In this document: piece by piece, positions 59,838 through 64,000 of the stretch
How the letters are laid out: the number at the start of each line of letters is the position of its first letter
Position numbering within the stretch: the stretch's first letter is position 1
NCBI GenBank assembly: GCA_028622995.1
Contig: JAJQJQ010000011.1
Span: 1,674,001-1,738,000 of the forward strand
Length of the DNA: 64,000 nt
From: Panagrolaimus kolymaensis
Taxonomy: Eukaryota > Nematoda > Chromadorea > Rhabditida > Panagrolaimidae
Direction of reading: 5' to 3'
Notes under the pieces: generated by a model
Database searches by the model: none
Told to the model about the DNA's origin: nothing
The model's input: only the letters and a program-made list of their open reading frames with translations
Translations under genes and position numbers: made by a program

Positions 59838-62800
59838 ATGACCTCACCCTCCAATAATTTGGTAGATAATAAAATTACTCCATCAAGAGAACCTGGAGAT
59901 GAAATAACTGTAACTCCCATAGTTGCTAATACCCTTATAGTTCCCAATGAAGCCAATAATGGAACTTATACATTGCCACCATTTATTCAAGTAATTATTT
60001 TATTATTATTATTATTTTGCATGCATCCAAAATTAATTAACTTTTAGTCAGAATTTAATTTACCAGTAGCTTCGGAAGCTACCGTTCCGCCAGTTTTAAG
60101 CGAATCTGCAATTGGTTCTGCCAAAACTCGATTTGTTGTTTTACCAGTAACTTCCGATTCAGGTGCAACACCAGTGACTCCAAATTCAGCTGAGGTTGAT
60201 GCGGGAAAACCACGAAGAGAATCATCATCGGATAATCCGTAAGTTGCAAAAAGATTTATAAAAAAATCTCTTTATTTTTTACACATTTTTTTTTCAACTT
60301 TGCAAAACTCAAAGAACGATATTTGTTTCATTTTTTTGTTTTCATTAAAGCTCATTCATTTAATATGGATTCTAAAAACTATTAAATTTTGCAGGCCAGA
60401 TAAAAATCGATCCGATTGGGAAATTAGACAGCAACATAATAAAATTCAAAAGGAATACAAAAAGAGGATAGCTGGACCAAAAGATAAAAGGAAAAGACAT
60501 CTAACAGATATTGATTTTGAAGGTAAATTTACAAAGTTCTATAAAATTAATCAACTATGCTCTATTTGAGGTATTCTAAAAATTATTGGCGGTTGTAATG
60601 TTTGGCAAATTTTAATTTATTTGATGATTTCTGCACATCAAGTTCCACATGCAATGTTTAATTTATCAGTAATAATTTTTTTTAAATAAGCTGATAACGG
60701 ATAATTCTCAAATGTTCCTTCATTTTTTAGGTTGTGTATTATATTTACCAACCTGATCATTGGTGTAAAGTAAGCTCTCTAAAAAAATTTGATAATAGCA
60801 AAAATATTTCACATAAGAATGTTCAGCTTTGACTTTGAGGGATTTTTTTAGATAGAAAATTTTTCTCGTGAAGTAATTGAAAATCATCCAAATGCAACTA
60901 AAAATGGTTGGTCATGGGATGAAGTATTGATGGCCCCAAACATTGCATATCGAACAATGCCAAATCGACAACGTCAAGGTCAACAATGGCATGATCAATG
61001 CTTATATTTTAATCGACCTGTAGAAGAATACGGTAGATTATTGAATAGACCATTTAATGAAGTTAGAGCTGAATACGAAAATCCTGATAAACCATTACCC
61101 CAATTGAAACGTTGCACTTCTTGGGAATATGATAATTCTGTTATGAAAGATACGGTTGTAACACAATGGAATCGAGTATGTGATGATAACTGGAGTCGAG
61201 CGCATGTTCATTTGTAAGTTTTCTCTAAACATAAAATGAAGAATTAAGTATGAAAAAATTAAGATCATATTCACTTGGTTATCTCGTTGGATGTTTATTG
61301 GGTGGATTTATTTGTGATCGATATGGACGAAAGCCGGCTATTTATGGGTTTTCAATTTTATCAACCATTTTTGGTTTTTTACTTCCATTTAGTAAAGAAT
61401 TTGAAGTATTTTTAATTGTTCGTTTTCTTCTTGCAACGTGTAATGAAGCCTCTGATTTGGCTGCTTATGTAATGTGTATGGAATGGACTGGTGTTAAATA
61501 TCGATCAATTGTTGGAAGTTTGCTTCAAGCTCCATGGGCTTGTGGATATGCTTTACTTGCGATGATTGCATATCTCTGCAAATCATGGACTAAAATTCAA
61601 GTAAAAAATTAGTGTTTTCAATATAAAATTTTTGAATCTAAAAATTTTAGTTAATTACCTCATTTCTCCATCTTGGAGCTTTAATCCTTCTTCATTTCTT
61701 ACCTGAATCTCCTCGATGGTTGATTGTTATGAATCGAATTGATGAAGCAGCGTTGATCATTCGAAAAGCATGCAGATGGAATAAAAGTTCACTTCCATCT
61801 GATTTGGAATTGGTTTGTTGTCTATCATCAATGGGAAATAAGCGTGTTGATGAAGATGAAGGAGGGGTAGAGAGAACATTTTTCTTGTTGCTACTAAATG
61901 CTATAGCATTAATTTTACTGAAGCTTTTTGAGGCGGCATTATTTGAAACAATAATCTTTAGTTTTTTAAAACTTAGCAGTTTTGCTTGCTTTTATTTATT
62001 TTTTTTATACTAAAATGTGGACCTTGTACGCGCTTATTTCTCACATTTTTATTTTTTTCCAATTTTGTAAGATCTCGGCATTATTTTTCTCAAAATTTTT
62101 AGGTTCGACATGCAGAAATGCGAAAATGGGCAAAACATAATAAACGTCCTCATTTCCTTTATTCCTTTAAATCCAGAGATATGTGTAATCAAAATTGTGT
62201 TATTTTTTTTGTTTGGGTCGCAACTGCTTTAGTTTATTATGGTTTAGTTATTGCATTATCAGATCAATCATCTCCTGGCAGAGCTATGTTTGTTGGAAAT
62301 TTCTTTTTAAATAATGCTGTCGCTGGAGCTATTGAATTACCAACTTTAATGGGTTGTGTTTATTTATTACAATTTGGACGAAAACGATCTCAAATGATTA
62401 CCCTTTGGAGTGCAGGAGTACTCATTTTTGTTGCAATGGTTTCAAGTTATTACAAAGAAATGACTGTAAGCTAAGCCATACTAGCTATATTGAGTCATAA
62501 AGCATTTGAAATTTTAGTACTCTTTGATATTTATGTTAGCTGGAAAAGTTTGCATTCAAGGCGCTTTTAATATTCTTTATATTTTTACATCAGAACTTTA
62601 TCCTACAGTTATTCGAAATTCGGCTGTTGGAGTTTGTTCGATGGTAGCACGCATGGGTGCTGGTGCATCCGGGTATATCGCAATCCTTTCTGATGTCACT
62701 CTTCCTATTGTTCCAATGGCAATTTTCTGTCTTTTTTCACTCGTCGCTGGAATGCTTGTATGGCGTCTTCCAGAAACGGTAAACTTTAATTCATAAATTT

Positions 62801-62978
62801 TTTTATTTAGAAGATAAGCATTTTTCCATTGCAGATGAATACTCCTTTACCTGATACAATGTGGGATGCAGTTACAATGCTTCGAACAGAAAAGGATAAA
62901 GAAAATAGCCTTGAAGGTAGTCAAGAAAAATCACCTTTAAATGCACCAGATAAAAAAGTGGATGAAAGCAAGCTTTAA
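59838..62978 (+). CDS. SLC22-family organic ion transporter (major facilitator superfamily)
   Basis: Plasma-membrane transporter of organic cations, anions or carnitine-like solutes; substrate not predictable. Eleven exons give 745 aa: 59838-59990, 60048-60238, 60395-60522, 60571-60668, 60731-60769, 60852-61213, 61264-61600, 61651-61812, 62103-62465, 62518-62778, 62835-62978. An unusually long N-terminal cytosolic region (about 150 residues, Ser/Thr/Pro-rich then basic KDKRKRHLTD) precedes TM1. A large extracellular loop with SLC22-like RCTSWEYDNS and NRVCDDNW follows. MFS signature GGFICDRYGRKPAIYG sits after TM2, and LPESPRWLIVMNR after TM6, both typical of SLC22. Later helices include IFTSELYPTVIRNSAVG. 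A short acidic/basic tail ends the protein. The small gene behind it starts 267 bp downstream. Confidence 0.9.
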
Positions 62979-63245
62979 CATTCAGGGATGCTATATTTTG
63001 CTCAAGTTAAATGATACCTTATTTTTTCAAATATTGTTTTTTCCCACCCTTTCTCAGCGAGAAACAAAAAAGCATAAAATCTGTAAAATTTGCATTTTCT
63101 TTGTTTTCTGTAAAAATTTTGTTCAATTCGGGTTCATTGCGTTTTTTCTTGTGACATTTTCTTGTTAATAAAATTGCTCAATTATTTTGATACAACAAGC
63201 TTTGGTACCATTCAATTTGATGGGAATATTTTCAAAGTGAAAAAA

Positions 63246-63893
63246 ATGTCATTTTTTAATTGGATAACATTTACGGTAAGTTATTTTTTATTGTTGCATT
63301 ATTATAACAGATATTTTAGGCTGTTAATCAAGTATTGTTTGCAGTTGGATTGCTGGCATGTGGATTATTCGTATGTTTCAAAAAGAAGAAGGCCAAACCT
63401 AAACACAAGCCTCATGGGATAAATTTATCTCAACCAAAAACTGTAAGTGTTTTATCTTGTAATATATTGGGCGTTTAAATAATTCTCATAATTTTAACAA
63501 GAGTATCTTTTTCGATTTTAGGTTTCAAAAAAGCCAAAGCCAACTCACAAAGCTCTGTCAAAATCAGCTAATAAAGCTCCTCATTCACGTTCAAAAACAA
63601 AATCCATTGATCAAAAAGAAAAGAAGCGGCATCACAAAAATGAAAGAATCGAAGAACCTCCTGAAGAAGAAAAGCAAAAGAACAGAATGAGTGAAGTTGA
63701 AAAAGAAAAAGTTCCCGAAGAAAGTTTCCCTGAAGTTCCGGAACCAACTAAAACTGCAAAGCGAAAGCGTGAAAAAGAAATTGAACGTGAAAAGCTTCGC
63801 CGGATCAAAGAAGGCTTTTATCAAGAACGTTCAGATGAAGATGATACTCTTGAACCAATTCGAAGCTTAAAAGAAGAATATACTGATAAATGA
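63246..63893 (+). CDS. Small membrane protein with Lys/Glu-rich tail
   Basis: Three exons (63246-63275, 63320-63442, 63522-63893) give 174 aa. A single hydrophobic segment (VNQVLFAVGLLACGLFVCF) follows 11 N-terminal residues. It is stopped by KKKKAKPKHKPHG, then a long charged, probably disordered tail (KKPKPTHKALSKSANK, EVEKEKVPEESFPEVPEPTK, EKEIEREKLRRIKEGF). Design and size resemble the gene at 43942-44630, but residue-level similarity is weak. The family is not recognised. It starts 267 bp after the SLC22 stop and about 75 bp after an AATAAA, so it could be the second gene of an operon. Confidence 0.65.
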
Positions 63894-64000
63894 AGCAATC
63901 ATAGAAGCAAAAAAGCGTCAAAACTTATTAGCTTATTATTTGTATAATTTTTCTGTTTGCTTAAAATAATAAAAATATATTTAATTTCTAAATAGTTAAT

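Overview
The window looks like a contiguous piece of a nematode nuclear genome. It is AT-rich, with compact intergenic spaces and many introns of about 45-55 bp whose acceptors are mostly TTTTAG. The gene content is metazoan and worm-like: a LIN-31-type forkhead protein, a nematode-type chitin synthase, a ciliary rootletin, a nematode-type glutathione S-transferase and C. elegans-style SLC22 carriers. The strong TTTTAG preference argues against Caenorhabditis, where TTTTCAG dominates, but the sequence does not settle the genus. All gene models were spliced by eye: donor/acceptor pairs were chosen to keep frame, and the joined exons of every protein-coding model sum to a multiple of three.

Layout. 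1-3731: AT-rich, no supported gene. 3732-6316 (+): mitochondrial aspartate/glutamate carrier. 7270-16022 (-): two tandem paralogous secreted mucins of 855 and 1772 aa, each ending in two sushi domains. 16313-17019 (-): glutathione S-transferase. 17020-20616: mostly non-coding, with one weak candidate small membrane protein. 20617-27937 (+): rootletin, 23 exons. 27938-34742: repeat-rich island holding GC-rich hairpins, a tRNA-like element, a 150-bp inverted repeat, a TTAA-flanked foldback element, an orphan tail of NAC-alpha and a decayed zinc-finger gene. 34743-39178 (-): chitin synthase. 39863-40779 (-): GM2-activator-like lipid-binding protein. 41511-43030 (-): legumain. 43942-44630 (+): lysine-rich membrane protein. 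44985-46161 (-): unknown protein. 46387-47420 (+): ethylmalonyl-CoA decarboxylase-like crotonase. 47919-51773 (+): MTR4 RNA helicase. 51867-53811 (+): Cys-rich secreted protein, only 93 bp behind MTR4. 56069-57401 (+): lin-31. 59838-62978 (+): SLC22 transporter. 63246-63893 (+): second lysine-rich membrane protein.

No single pathway runs through the window. Chitin synthase, mucins, legumain and secreted proteins would fit eggshell, cuticle, pharynx or gut biology, but that grouping is inference. The most notable structures are the tandem mucin-sushi pair, a 191-bp TTAA-flanked MITE present in two nearly identical opposite copies, the apparently perfect 150-bp inverted repeat, the orphan NAC-alpha tail, and a shared gene end found in two unrelated neighbouring genes.
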